From the NCBI GenBank assembly GCA_036821485.1, contig DAISJM010000010.1:1-64000 (forward strand): DNA of 64,000 nucleotides, given 5' to 3'. Source of the DNA: DAISJM01 sp036821485 (lineage in GTDB: Bacteria; Verrucomicrobiota; Kiritimatiellia; CAIQIC01; JAGNIJ01). Below the pieces are notes generated by a model, which ran no database searches, was not told the origin of the DNA, and saw nothing but the letters and a program-made list of their open reading frames with translations. The translations under genes were made by a program, and so were the position numbers. Shown here piece by piece: positions 7,882-15,339 of the stretch (its first letter is position 1; the number at the start of each line of letters is the position of its first letter).

Positions 7882-9717
7882 CTACTCCTGATACACCACG
7901 AACTTGTCGAGACTTCGATCGTATCTGTACGTCCAATTTCCCATCTGGAAATTCCCTGAGTAGTTGCCTGGTCCGCTATTGATTGCGAATTCCTTTAAAG
8001 CCTCAACGTTGTATTGTTGCTGCGTATTCAGATCGTGCGCCTTCTGCGAGGCTTCCTCTACCGTCTCGAATGCCCCGCCGAATCTCCCATAGTGTTTGGC
8101 GAGATACTGGTTTTCTTCTACCGTGCGCATGCCATTGCGTGAGCGACCTTCCGTAACCTGCCAACGGGGTGGTGTTGTTGTGGCGGGCGAGATATTCGAC
8201 CCCCGAGCCAGGGCCGTCGCATCGGCGCGATAGGCCTTCAAGACATTTCTTGCGAACTCGTTGCTTTGAGCTGCGGCTTTCCGGTACCAGTAGAGGGATG
8301 CGTCGATGTTCTTGCCGACTCCAAGACCCTCCGCATACATCTTGCCCAACGTAATCTGGGCCTCGTCTTCGCCTTGTTCGGCGGCGAGCCGGTAGAGTTC
8401 GGCAGCCCTCTCGTAACTTCGTGGGACGCCCACACCGTCATAATACAGCGCTGCCAACCCCATCTGTCCCAACGGCCAGCCCTGATCTGCTGCTTTCTGG
8501 TACCAGTAGAGCGCCTGCTTGGGATCTCTGGGCACGTCGTCACCGATCAAGTACATGTAGGCAAGGGCGCAACGAGCTCTTGGCTCCCCCTGCTTGGCCG
8601 CCTTGAGGAACCACTGCCGCCCGGTGGTCTTGTCTACCTTACTGCCCTTTCCTGTGCAGTACATCAGTCCGGCGTTGAATTGCGCGTCGGAATGTCCTTG
8701 GGCTGCGGCCTTCAGGATCCATTTCAGGCCTTCACGTTCGTCTCTCGCCCTGTAGTCTCCCAACGCATAGGCGAGTCCCAACTCGAACTGCGCATCCGGG
8801 AATCCGGCTCGGGCAGCGTTCTCTATGCATGTGAATCCCAGTTCCTCGTTCAGCGGCAGCAACACGCCCTCCAGCATCATTGAGCCTATAGTGTACAGGG
8901 CTTCGCGGTCCCCTTGGAGGGCAGAGTGCCAATCGTTCGAAAGCGCGGCCACGTAAGCGTGGAGATAGCCATTCGAGGTCTGGCTTGGTAGCGCCCACGC
9001 TTCCTGTGCCGACATCGCCTGAGCACCACGATGATTGCTGGTGACTCCAACTTGGCCGCGAAGACTGGGATCTAGGCGAAAGCGCGTGGTTGGATCGAAT
9101 TCATTCCAAGGAAACCCGAACTCCCCCTCTCCATGCTTCAGGAAGAAGAAGTCCTCGTCAACTCGGGTTAGCCTCCCTCGCAACACCCGTGAGGTAATCT
9201 CGTTTGTAACAGTAACGACAGAACCCGCACGTAGGAACGGCTGACGGGAGATAATATGAGCGAGCCTGATTTGGTACTCAAGGAAGAGACGCTCGGGATC
9301 GATGTCCTTCAATGACAAGGATCTGGCGGAAGCGGCGGGTGAAGCGACAGGGCTGCTTACGAGGGAGCGCAAAGGCGCGTGCAGCTGCTGTTCTTCCATC
9401 ACCTGTTGGGAGGGAGCATCTACTGGCCGGGTGTGTGAAAGGGATGAGGCAGGAGAGGAAGGCGACGCGGTTGTCGATTCCTTCTGCTTCGGCAGGTACG
9501 TCCACAGCAGATAGACCACGCCAGCTACGGCCAGCAGGACCACTGTAATGCGCAGGTTCATGATCACGACCCACGCAAGGAAGACAACACCTGCGACGAT
9601 GCCAAAGATCATGGCATAGGACCATAGCCCATGATCACCCGTGAAATGCCAGACAACCAGCGACAGCACGGCCACCATCGCCAGAAACATCCAGAGTGAT
9701 ATTCCATCTCTGTTCAC
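7882..9717 (-). CDS. Membrane-anchored Sel1-repeat protein
   Basis: A 611-residue protein. Three N-terminal hydrophobic helices occupy about residues 8-75, followed by a Ser/Pro-rich linker. A small beta-rich domain (residues ~150-205, SVVTVTNEITSRVLRG) precedes five to six Sel1-like repeats (residues ~310-490), recognised by DAQFELGLAYALG, AQFNAGLMYCTGKG, ARCALAYMYLIGDDV, GQMGLAALYYDGVGV and AQITLGKMYAEGLGV. Sel1 repeats are helical hairpins that mediate protein-protein contacts. The C-terminal tail is Gln/Asn-rich. The gene is divergent from the XRE regulator at 9877, and the shared upstream region carries two palindromic sites, so that regulator probably controls it. Confidence 0.82.
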   Translation of the reverse strand: MNRDGISLWMFLAMVAVLSLVVWHFTGDHGLWSYAMIFGIVAGVVFLAWVVIMNLRITVVLLAVAGVVYLLWTYLPKQKESTTASPSSPASSLSHTRPVDAPSQQVMEEQQLHAPLRSLVSSPVASPAASARSLSLKDIDPERLFLEYQIRLAHIISRQPFLRAGSVVTVTNEITSRVLRGRLTRVDEDFFFLKHGEGEFGFPWNEFDPTTRFRLDPSLRGQVGVTSNHRGAQAMSAQEAWALPSQTSNGYLHAYVAALSNDWHSALQGDREALYTIGSMMLEGVLLPLNEELGFTCIENAARAGFPDAQFELGLAYALGDYRARDEREGLKWILKAAAQGHSDAQFNAGLMYCTGKGSKVDKTTGRQWFLKAAKQGEPRARCALAYMYLIGDDVPRDPKQALYWYQKAADQGWPLGQMGLAALYYDGVGVPRSYERAAELYRLAAEQGEDEAQITLGKMYAEGLGVGKNIDASLYWYRKAAAQSNEFARNVLKAYRADATALARGSNISPATTTPPRWQVTEGRSRNGMRTVEENQYLAKHYGRFGGAFETVEEASQKAHDLNTQQQYNVEALKEFAINSGPGNYSGNFQMGNWTYRYDRSLDKFVVYQE

Positions 9718-9811
9718 CAGACACCGGGAGCCCTCTCTCTGGAGTGTTGGGCAGCGATTCGCTGACTGCTTCAGTCCACCACGCTCTGCCCGAATCTACC
9801 GCCCTTAACTT

Positions 9812-9827
9812 GCTCCGAAATCAGAGC
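9812..9827. promoter_or_regulatory. Palindromic operator-like site 1
   Basis: GCTCCGAAATCAGAGC is an imperfect inverted repeat and matches the site at 9858-9873 at 13 of 16 positions. It lies between the divergent Sel1 and XRE genes. Regulators of the XRE type usually bind such short palindromes and repress their own promoter. The exact promoter is not clear, but TTGCTC (9810) and TACACT (9831) overlap this site with a short 15-bp spacer. Confidence 0.5.
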
Positions 9828-9857
9828 AATTACACTTCCTGTGTGCTCTATCGTCAA

Positions 9858-9873
9858 GTTCCGATATCGGAGC
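9858..9873. promoter_or_regulatory. Palindromic operator-like site 2
   Basis: GTTCCGATATCGGAGC contains the perfect 12-bp palindrome TCCGATATCGGA (9860-9871), only 5 bp before the ATG of the XRE gene. Its centre is 46 bp from that of the first site. The position would block the start of the XRE transcript or its translation start region, which fits autorepression. Confidence 0.55.
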
Positions 9874-9876
9874 ACC

Positions 9877-10110
9877 ATGCCCTCGAATGTTGTCGGCGCA
9901 CAGGTCAGGAAGATCAGGGATGCTCACGGCTGGTCGCAGGAAATGCTGGCAGCCCGATGCAATCGCTATGGCTGGGATGTGAGCCGAGGAACCGTCGCCA
10001 AACTGGAAGCCAAAATCCGCTGCGTCAATGATGAGGAACTCCGGATACTCGCCAGGGCGCTCAAGGTGTCCGTGGACGACCTCTACCCAGAATCCGGGCG
10101 GGGGCGATAG
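9877..10110 (+). CDS. XRE-family HTH regulator
   Basis: A 77-residue Cro/CI-type DNA-binding domain: VGAQVRKIRDAHGWSQEMLA, then VSRGTVAKLEAKIRCV as the recognition region, then ELRILARALKVSVDDLY, the usual XRE C-terminal helix. The ATG at 9877 is chosen because the family domain begins right there; the frame could start at the GTG at 9841, but that would run through the palindromic site. The protein has no ligand or protease domain. It probably represses its own gene and the divergent Sel1 gene through the two palindromes. Confidence 0.85.
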   Translation: MPSNVVGAQVRKIRDAHGWSQEMLAARCNRYGWDVSRGTVAKLEAKIRCVNDEELRILARALKVSVDDLYPESGRGR

Positions 10111-10158
10111 TGTTCACTGATTTCCGTCGTTGTTGATTCCTTCGCACTAAGCCCTTAT

Positions 10159-10186
10159 CTGGGGTCTGTGACTGAGCAGACCCCAG
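10159..10186 (+). promoter_or_regulatory. Perfect hairpin spanning a start codon
   Basis: Arms CTGGGGTCTG (10159-10168) and CAGACCCCAG (10177-10186) are exact complements around an 8-nt loop. The GTG start at 10168 of the next gene begins at the last base of the left arm, and the GGGG that could serve as ribosome site is inside the stem. There is no T tract, so it looks more like a translation-control hairpin or binding site than a terminator. If the true start is the ATG at 10201, the hairpin would be an intergenic element. Confidence 0.5.
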
Positions 10187-10572
10187 AACCAGCCTTCGTT
10201 ATGGGCGACGGCGACCGCTTCCACGCGATCCTTGTCTCCGACTCAGTCCGGTATGACGCAGAACCTGGCGTGGAGACCGTCCTGACCTTCTTCATCATCC
10301 GGCACGGACATGGCTTCTCAATTCATCATGTCCTGAAGACGTTCAGAGAGGACAAGTGCATCAGCCGCCTGGTTCAAACCAAAAAGGGCATTTCCCAGGA
10401 GAAGGTTGAATCGGAATCCACTGCCATCCGCGAGGTCTTCAGTCATGCGGTGGAGGCGAAGTCAGGCGTGAAACTCCGCTGGCATGAATTGAACTTGAGA
10501 CTGGTGGAGAGCAGCGAAGAGCAAGTCCGCCTCATCAAAGCCTGGGGGCGAGTCAACGTATGGACAGAGTGA
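10168..10572 (+). CDS. Hypothetical protein in XRE operon
   Basis: A 134-residue protein with no membrane segment or known motif; it contains FFIIRHGHGFSIHHVLKTF and a helical, charged C-terminal half. The GTG start at 10168 sits inside a hairpin; an ATG at 10201 would remove 11 residues. Its end overlaps the start of the following XRE gene by 13 bp, so the two are translationally coupled. A two-gene set of an unknown protein and an XRE protein resembles toxin-antitoxin or restriction-controller layouts, but no toxin fold is recognised. Confidence 0.55.
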   Translation: MTEQTPEPAFVMGDGDRFHAILVSDSVRYDAEPGVETVLTFFIIRHGHGFSIHHVLKTFREDKCISRLVQTKKGISQEKVESESTAIREVFSHAVEAKSGVKLRWHELNLRLVESSEEQVRLIKAWGRVNVWTE

Positions 10573-10823
10573 AGAACATCGTTGGCGGCAAAGTAAGACG
10601 CCGCAGGCAGAAGTTGATGCTGAGCCATGAAGAGCTCTCTCAACGATTGGCAGCCCTTGGAGTCATCATTTCCACCGTGAGAATCATGGCTATCGAGCGA
10701 AGGGAAGTCCCCGTCTATGACTCTGAAGTCGCTGCCCTTGCCGAAAGTCTGGAAGTTACTGTCCACTGGCTTGTAACGGGACGGGAGTTTCGGGAGCGGC
10801 AGCAGCAGGCAAGAGCGCAATAG
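10560..10823 (+). CDS. XRE-family HTH protein
   Basis: An 87-residue protein with a Cro/CI-like domain: VRRRRQKLMLSHEELSQRL, then ISTVRIMAIERREVPV, then VAALAESLEVTVHWLVTG, the common XRE ending. The ATG at 10560 follows GGGGGCGAG and lies within the last codons of the preceding gene. It probably works as a regulator or antitoxin for that gene. Its 3' end overlaps the 3' end of the convergent gene at 10756 by 68 bp. Confidence 0.8.
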   Translation: MDRVKNIVGGKVRRRRQKLMLSHEELSQRLAALGVIISTVRIMAIERREVPVYDSEVAALAESLEVTVHWLVTGREFRERQQQARAQ

Positions 10824-11850
10824 ACCTTCGCTTCTGACGCTCCTCTTCGAACCATCTCACCATCAGGTTCCTCAGCTGTCTGTCCACATGGGTGATTCCG
10901 ACCTCGGAAATGCAGCGCCGATGTAGGTCTCTGCGCTTCCACCCCCGTCTGTGAGCCGTCCAACGAGTGCAACCAAATGGAAGGGCTCCAGGGAAAGGCA
11001 TCCAGCGCAGCATGGGAGAACTCATCGCCCAATCCCACAGCGCTGTCGGTAGGAAAGGACATCTCGCAGGGCTCTTCAGGTTCAAGATGCGCTGGGCGGA
11101 ATGCTCGGGCATCAGATGAGCATAGAGAGCGGCGAAGAACGGCGACACGGCTAGCCACGAACGCCCTCCAAACGCCCCACGTGCCTCGAAGGCAATCGTG
11201 CGGTCATCTAGTAGCCCCCGAATTTCAGGAAGGTCAGGAAGCCAAAGCCAGTCTTCCCCCGCGACCCTCTTCAGGACTCCTCCTGCGAATAACCCGGCAA
11301 GAACCGAATCGCTGCTGGGGTCATCAGATGGGAGATGGGAGAGCGGACATCTTCGCAATCGGCGGACTCCATTCCTGCCCGTCTTCCGTTCCATTCGATT
11401 GGGATGAGGCAGTTCTTCTAGATCCCTGATTAGCTCCTGATGCGTCCTTGCCCAGATATCCCAAGACCTGCCAGCCCCTCGCCTCAGAGCCCCAGACAGA
11501 CGTAGCCCATGCCAGAAATCGGGGTTCCAGACTCCTAATCTGTCCCGCATTCCCAACCCGCCTTCTCGGATGCGCTGGTAGATGCCACTGACTCCGCCCC
11601 TTAGCTGTATCTGCCGATGACTGGGGAGCAGGATGCGGTCTGCTGGCAGGAACTCCCTCAACACGCCTTGGAAGAGATGCGCTTTGTCGGTCTTGAGGAC
11701 AAAAGCCATGGCGCAAGCAGTGATGATTTCCGCTCGCTCGATATCCCGTTGAGGTGGGCGCGGCTCTGGAGACGGAGCGCAGTACTTGGCGAGCAGTTCC
11801 TGACGAATTTTCTGAAGAATCCCCATGCACAGGTGTTCCCCAGGATGCAC
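10756..11850 (-). CDS. Hypothetical protein, island-specific
   Basis: A 364-residue soluble protein that I do not recognise. The composition looks coding: SGIYQRIREGGLGMRDRLG, SWDIWARTHQELIRDLEELP, WLPDLPEIRGLLDDRTIAF. Hydrophobic and aromatic residues are well spread through these segments. The C-terminal ~70 residues are Arg-rich (TRWTAHRRGWKRRDLHRR), as in nucleic-acid-binding proteins. The start may be the ATG at 11850 or at 11826. It converges with the XRE gene (68-bp overlap) and is divergent from the gene at 12063. Confidence 0.5.
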   Translation of the reverse strand: MHPGEHLCMGILQKIRQELLAKYCAPSPEPRPPQRDIERAEIITACAMAFVLKTDKAHLFQGVLREFLPADRILLPSHRQIQLRGGVSGIYQRIREGGLGMRDRLGVWNPDFWHGLRLSGALRRGAGRSWDIWARTHQELIRDLEELPHPNRMERKTGRNGVRRLRRCPLSHLPSDDPSSDSVLAGLFAGGVLKRVAGEDWLWLPDLPEIRGLLDDRTIAFEARGAFGGRSWLAVSPFFAALYAHLMPEHSAQRILNLKSPARCPFLPTALWDWAMSSPMLRWMPFPGALPFGCTRWTAHRRGWKRRDLHRRCISEVGITHVDRQLRNLMVRWFEEERQKRRSIALLPAAAAPETPVPLQASGQ

Positions 11851-12062
11851 CTCGAAACCTTCGCCGCCACTGAACTGCCTTTCTTGAGCAGTGGAAGAGA
11901 GGATCTGCGCGGATCCTTGGAAAACGACCAGCAGAGGACTCTTGGATGGCTGCGAATCTCAACGAATCGGACGAGTGGAAACAACGCGAACCTGTTCTGG
12001 GAGCCCAGGAGTGTTGCACCTCACATTGACCCTGATGCACGTCAGCTGTACGTGTGTGCGCC

Positions 12063-12458
12063 ATGGACTCGAAGCAGAAGAACAGATTGATGGGGCTGGT
12101 CGATCTGGCCGCTGTGATTGCCAGAGAGAACCTGCTCCAGCATGCACGGGAGATTCTCGTCGAGTGCGCCCATCTTGCTTCAGGCAGCAGGCGGGGTGAT
12201 GGTGGCGCGTCCGTATTCCTGATGGCATTGATGCGCTGTTGCCAACGGGACCAGATTCGCTTTGTCGCGCACCTGTTTGACGAGTTCCTGCCGACAGAAG
12301 GACAGCAGCGCATGTCCGATCTGATGGACGAGCGACTGCGAATGCACATCCGCTGCAAGGACGGAAAAGGGTTCCATCAAGCGCGGGTGCAGGCAGTCCA
12401 TCTGGCTAGGAGGGGTGTGCTGCCCACGGACTACCGTTTTCGTTTCAAGAAGAGGTAA
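12063..12458 (+). CDS. Hypothetical protein
   Basis: A 131-residue, mostly helical, basic protein (KQKNRLMGLVDLAAVIAREN, RFVAHLFDEFLPTEGQQRMS) with a Lys/Arg-rich tail (YRFRFKKR). The ATG at 12063 is preferred over the GTG at 12054. TTGACC and TACGTG, 17 bp apart, sit just upstream and would give a nearly leaderless message; this is weak. Its 3' end overlaps the convergent pentapeptide gene by 14 bp. No family is recognised. Confidence 0.5.
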   Translation: MDSKQKNRLMGLVDLAAVIARENLLQHAREILVECAHLASGSRRGDGGASVFLMALMRCCQRDQIRFVAHLFDEFLPTEGQQRMSDLMDERLRMHIRCKDGKGFHQARVQAVHLARRGVLPTDYRFRFKKR

Positions 12459-13059
12459 TGGTTCGCCGAAACGGGATGATGAGATTCGCGGAGACAACGA
12501 GGGATGGATATCTGCGGCGCAAATGGATTCTGGGCTCGTGGTCTGGTCCTTGGAGAGAGCACGTTTGCAGCACTTCTTGTGGCAGCCCCTTCGGCGGGCG
12601 ATTCATTGGATACGATGCCATGCCGAATGATGCGTGACTCAGGTTGCAACTAACAAAATCGCATCCTGCTATGTCAGCCATGGCCAATTGAGCCCCCATC
12701 AAATCAGATCCTTCGAATGAGGCCCCAGCCACCATGGAGAATCTGCACTCCTGCAAACAGCTGTGCCGGAAGCACCCTCCAGTACAGTCTGCCATGCTGA
12801 GGTCGATTCCGGGGAGGTGACGCCCTGACAGGTCAATGTTGGAGAAATCCAAGTTGAACCCAACCACCGGTTGTTGCTCGCCCTCCAGCCAGACAGCGTC
12901 AATCAACTGGTGCGTTTTCATCCAACCTAACCATGAATTCCAGGCGTCGACCCCTCCGACTTCGAGCAGGTGCAGAAGCAAATCACTCCGAAACGTGACC
13001 TGCAGGAAAGTGGATTCCCTACGATGGGTTAGGGATTCTGGCATTCCTCGCGACCTCAT
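12445..13059 (-). CDS. Pentapeptide-repeat protein
   Basis: A 204-residue protein. Residues ~65-145 form pentapeptide repeats of the A(D/N)LxX type: FNLDFSNIDLSG, LPGIDLSMADCTGG, CRFSMVAGASFEGSDLMGAQ, LAMADIAGCDFVSCNLSHASF. These fold as a right-handed quadrilateral beta helix; some members mimic DNA and protect gyrase (Qnr-like), but nothing here proves that. The rest of the chain is not recognised. Its start overlaps the stop of the preceding gene by 4 bp (ATGA), so it ends the serine-recombinase operon. Confidence 0.75.
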   Translation of the reverse strand: MRSRGMPESLTHRRESTFLQVTFRSDLLLHLLEVGGVDAWNSWLGWMKTHQLIDAVWLEGEQQPVVGFNLDFSNIDLSGRHLPGIDLSMADCTGGCFRHSCLQECRFSMVAGASFEGSDLMGAQLAMADIAGCDFVSCNLSHASFGMASYPMNRPPKGLPQEVLQTCSLQGPDHEPRIHLRRRYPSLVVSANLIIPFRRTITSS

Positions 13060-13430
13060 TCGATCACGAGCGTGATATGGTCGTTCTCTCGCTTCACCGA
13101 GAATCCTTCGCGACAGCTTCTATGCCTCGGCCCGGTACTGCCGCCTTCCTTCGCGGACAGAAGAACCGCCAGATCGTATCCAGCATGCTTCTCGTCCTTG
13201 CCCGTCAACTCCGCCAGCAACTTCACCGCCTCGTCCCTGCGAATGCCAGATTTCCTTGAGGCGAGAATATCGAATGCGGTCGCATACGATGATCCCGGCC
13301 GGAACGGATTCTTCTCGTGACGGGGGTGCTTGCCAGCCGTTGCCTTCCCAGAGGCCTCGGCCCGCTTCCTGGTCGATTTCTTCTTGGCTATCTCATGTTT
13401 TACCCCTGCGCTTCTCGTCTTCGTAGTCAC
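13056..13430 (-). CDS. Small basic protein with Lys-rich tail
   Basis: A 124-residue protein. The first ~40 residues are a Lys/Arg/Ala-rich, histone-like disordered stretch (KKKSTRKRAEASGKATAGKH). A compact domain follows (FRPGSSYATAFDILASRKSG, RRDEAVKLLAELTGKDEKHA). This domain, seen in some mobile elements, looks like a small winged or helical DNA-binding unit, but I cannot name it. It is 89 bp after the RepB-like gene and overlaps the pentapeptide gene by 4 bp. Confidence 0.6.
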   Translation of the reverse strand: MTTKTRSAGVKHEIAKKKSTRKRAEASGKATAGKHPRHEKNPFRPGSSYATAFDILASRKSGIRRDEAVKLLAELTGKDEKHAGYDLAVLLSAKEGGSTGPRHRSCREGFSVKRENDHITLVIE

Positions 13431-13519
13431 GCTGTACCTCCTGTTCTTGCTGCTGTCATGAGAACCCAGTAGTGCCGGTTGGCCAATCCGTCAGAGGTCT
13501 GTAGTTGGAAGTCTCGGCT

Positions 13520-14404
13520 TCATCCTACAGACGCCATTTCCTTCGCAGTTGAATTGTCCGTTTCCAGCACAATGGATCTGAACTGACGCAAGATGTCAGG
13601 GTGGTGTTCCTCAAGATAGGCGAGCAACTTCGGCGTTGTGACGATCTTCCTGACGTAGAAGCTCAGCTTAAGGAGATCCGTCGAGTACTGCCGGTACAGC
13701 TTGACGTAGAAACTGTGCTGCTTCTCTGCGTCTTCCAGCCTTGTGACCAGTTCGTTCTTTCTCGCAGTGTCTTCACTCCACGTCTTGCGCTGTCTTCTCT
13801 TGGGATTTCGGAGTTCAAAAGGCGTCCGGACAACCAGCCCGCGGACAAAGGTGGGGGAGAAGTCGTTGACGAACCGCATCTCCTTCAAGATCTCCAACTG
13901 ACGACTGGGCAGAACATAGGCTATTTCACGTGCTGTCGTTCTGCCGATTTCGTTATCCTCAAAGGCTCTTACGATCTCCGGATGCAGGTCGTGCAACAGA
14001 GTGGGCGCAAGGCGATAGCGGATCGACTGGAGCCCAAACACATGCGCGATCGTTGACTCGTCAATCGCCTCGAGCGACTTGCGCAGCATCTTCATTTCCT
14101 GATACGGCGACAGCCGATTGACCATCTTGTTAAACGTATAGGCTTCCTTGTTGCGATAGATGAGGCAGGGCACCTCGCGGACGCCCAGCTGCTCGCATGC
14201 CTTGAATCTCAGGAAACCGTCCAGGATGGTATAGCCATCCTGTTCCTCAAAGACGCTGAGCGGTTCGATCAGCCCTACTGATTGAATGCTGGTCAGAATC
14301 TTCCGGAAGCCCTTATTGGTTTCTAGGTTGATGTTCCGTTGCCTGAGGGGACGAAGAGCGGCAATCGGGATATCCTTGCCTTCGATCTGCAGCTTCTTCC
14401 TCAT
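13520..14404 (-). CDS. RepB/ParB-like DNA-binding protein
   Basis: A 294-residue protein. The N-terminal ~100 residues carry a ParB/Srx domain (PIAALRPLRQRNINLETN, SIQSVGLIEPLSVFEEQDGY, ILDGFLRFKACEQLGVREVP; the GxRR-like site reads GFLRFKA). A helical part with a plasmid RepB-type C-terminal region follows (LRKSLEAIDESTIAHVFGLQ, PEIVRAFEDNEIGRTTAREI). It overlaps the upstream ParB-like gene by 4 bp. ParB proteins normally bind parS and hydrolyse CTP for segregation; without a ParA partner in view, a role in recombination or element maintenance is as likely. Confidence 0.82.
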   Translation of the reverse strand: MRKKLQIEGKDIPIAALRPLRQRNINLETNKGFRKILTSIQSVGLIEPLSVFEEQDGYTILDGFLRFKACEQLGVREVPCLIYRNKEAYTFNKMVNRLSPYQEMKMLRKSLEAIDESTIAHVFGLQSIRYRLAPTLLHDLHPEIVRAFEDNEIGRTTAREIAYVLPSRQLEILKEMRFVNDFSPTFVRGLVVRTPFELRNPKRRQRKTWSEDTARKNELVTRLEDAEKQHSFYVKLYRQYSTDLLKLSFYVRKIVTTPKLLAYLEEHHPDILRQFRSIVLETDNSTAKEMASVG

Positions 14405-15339
14405 GTCTTTGGCTCCTCCGGTTGCGGCGGGTCGATCTCGCGGGGCACGGAGTAGTCGCCATGCAGTGCGGGCTGGTCTGCCAGTGCCGCTTCCTTCAGA
14501 AGCCCCTGGAACTCGCTGTCCCTGCGGAGTGACTCCAGCCCGATAAGCAACGAGAGGAGCCTGTTCTCCCTAAGCGAAGCCTCCCGAACGAAATCCTCCT
14601 TCTCCTTGGTGGCTCTGGCGATGTCCCGCTTAAGTTCCTTGAGGCTGTAGTTCTCCAGTACCGTCGCTGCTCCATTCTTCTGACGACATGGGGTCTTTCC
14701 CCGATTGGATCGCAATTCGACGACCCGGCGAACTTTGGCTATGTTGGCGCTGCTGACAATGCCGTTGTCGAAGGCATCCATCAGGACATGCTGGATGCTT
14801 GAGTCGTTGGACTTCGCCACCATTCTCGCAAACGTCATTGAGAACAACCCCTGCATCACCCCATTGATCAGTCGTTCCTCGCCCTGTTCGACCAGTTGAA
14901 TACAGTCGCTGACATAGGAAGCCTGCTTGCCGGTGATCTCCGCGATCTTGGCGAAGCTGATTCCGCCGTCGTGCATCCGCTTCAATTCATATGCAAACCA
15001 CATCGAGCCCGGAGGGACTCTGGCGATGTTCTCCACAAGCGAGTACAGAAGGGCGGTCTTGTCATCACAATCGATCACCTCGCTTGGGATCTCTGTTCGC
15101 CCGAGCTGCCTGCAAGCCAAGTAGCGACCTTCACCGCAAATGAGTTGGTACTTGCCCGTCTTCTCAAGTCGTCTGGCGTTCACGACCACGGGCTTGAGCA
15201 ACCCGACCTCCTTGATACTTCGGACGTTCTCCTCGAATTGGGTCTTGTCCCTGTTTCTGGAGTTAAGGACTTCGATCTGGTCAACAGGGATGAGTTCATA
15301 TCGTCGTTCGGACATGGGGATGATCTGGGTGCTATTCAT
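14401..15339 (-). CDS. ParB N-terminal domain protein
   Basis: About 312 residues from the ATG at 15339, which has GGAG 8 nt upstream; a GTG at 15348 is also possible. The ParB/Srx domain reads PVDQIEVLNSRNRDKTQFEE, IKEVGLLKPVVVNARRLE, LICGEGRYLACRQLGRTEIP, with the GEGRYLA nucleotide-site box. A HTH part follows (GGISFAKIAEITGKQASYVS) and a charged helical C-terminus. The start overlaps the recombinase stop by 8 bp and the end overlaps the RepB-like gene by 4 bp, so three proteins are made from one coupled message. No parA is seen nearby. Confidence 0.86.
   Translation of the reverse strand: MNSTQIIPMSERRYELIPVDQIEVLNSRNRDKTQFEENVRSIKEVGLLKPVVVNARRLEKTGKYQLICGEGRYLACRQLGRTEIPSEVIDCDDKTALLYSLVENIARVPPGSMWFAYELKRMHDGGISFAKIAEITGKQASYVSDCIQLVEQGEERLINGVMQGLFSMTFARMVAKSNDSSIQHVLMDAFDNGIVSSANIAKVRRVVELRSNRGKTPCRQKNGAATVLENYSLKELKRDIARATKEKEDFVREASLRENRLLSLLIGLESLRRDSEFQGLLKEAALADQPALHGDYSVPREIDPPQPEEPKT

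Noticed and set aside
11324..12358. 344-residue minus-strand frame overlapping two island genes
   Set aside because: Ser/Arg/Cys-biased sequence without folding pattern; the frames at 10756-11850 and 12063-12458 are more protein-like.
13520..15339. ParAB plasmid partition locus
   Set aside because: Two ParB-like proteins but no ParA-type ATPase in view and no clear parS, so a standard partition system is not supported.
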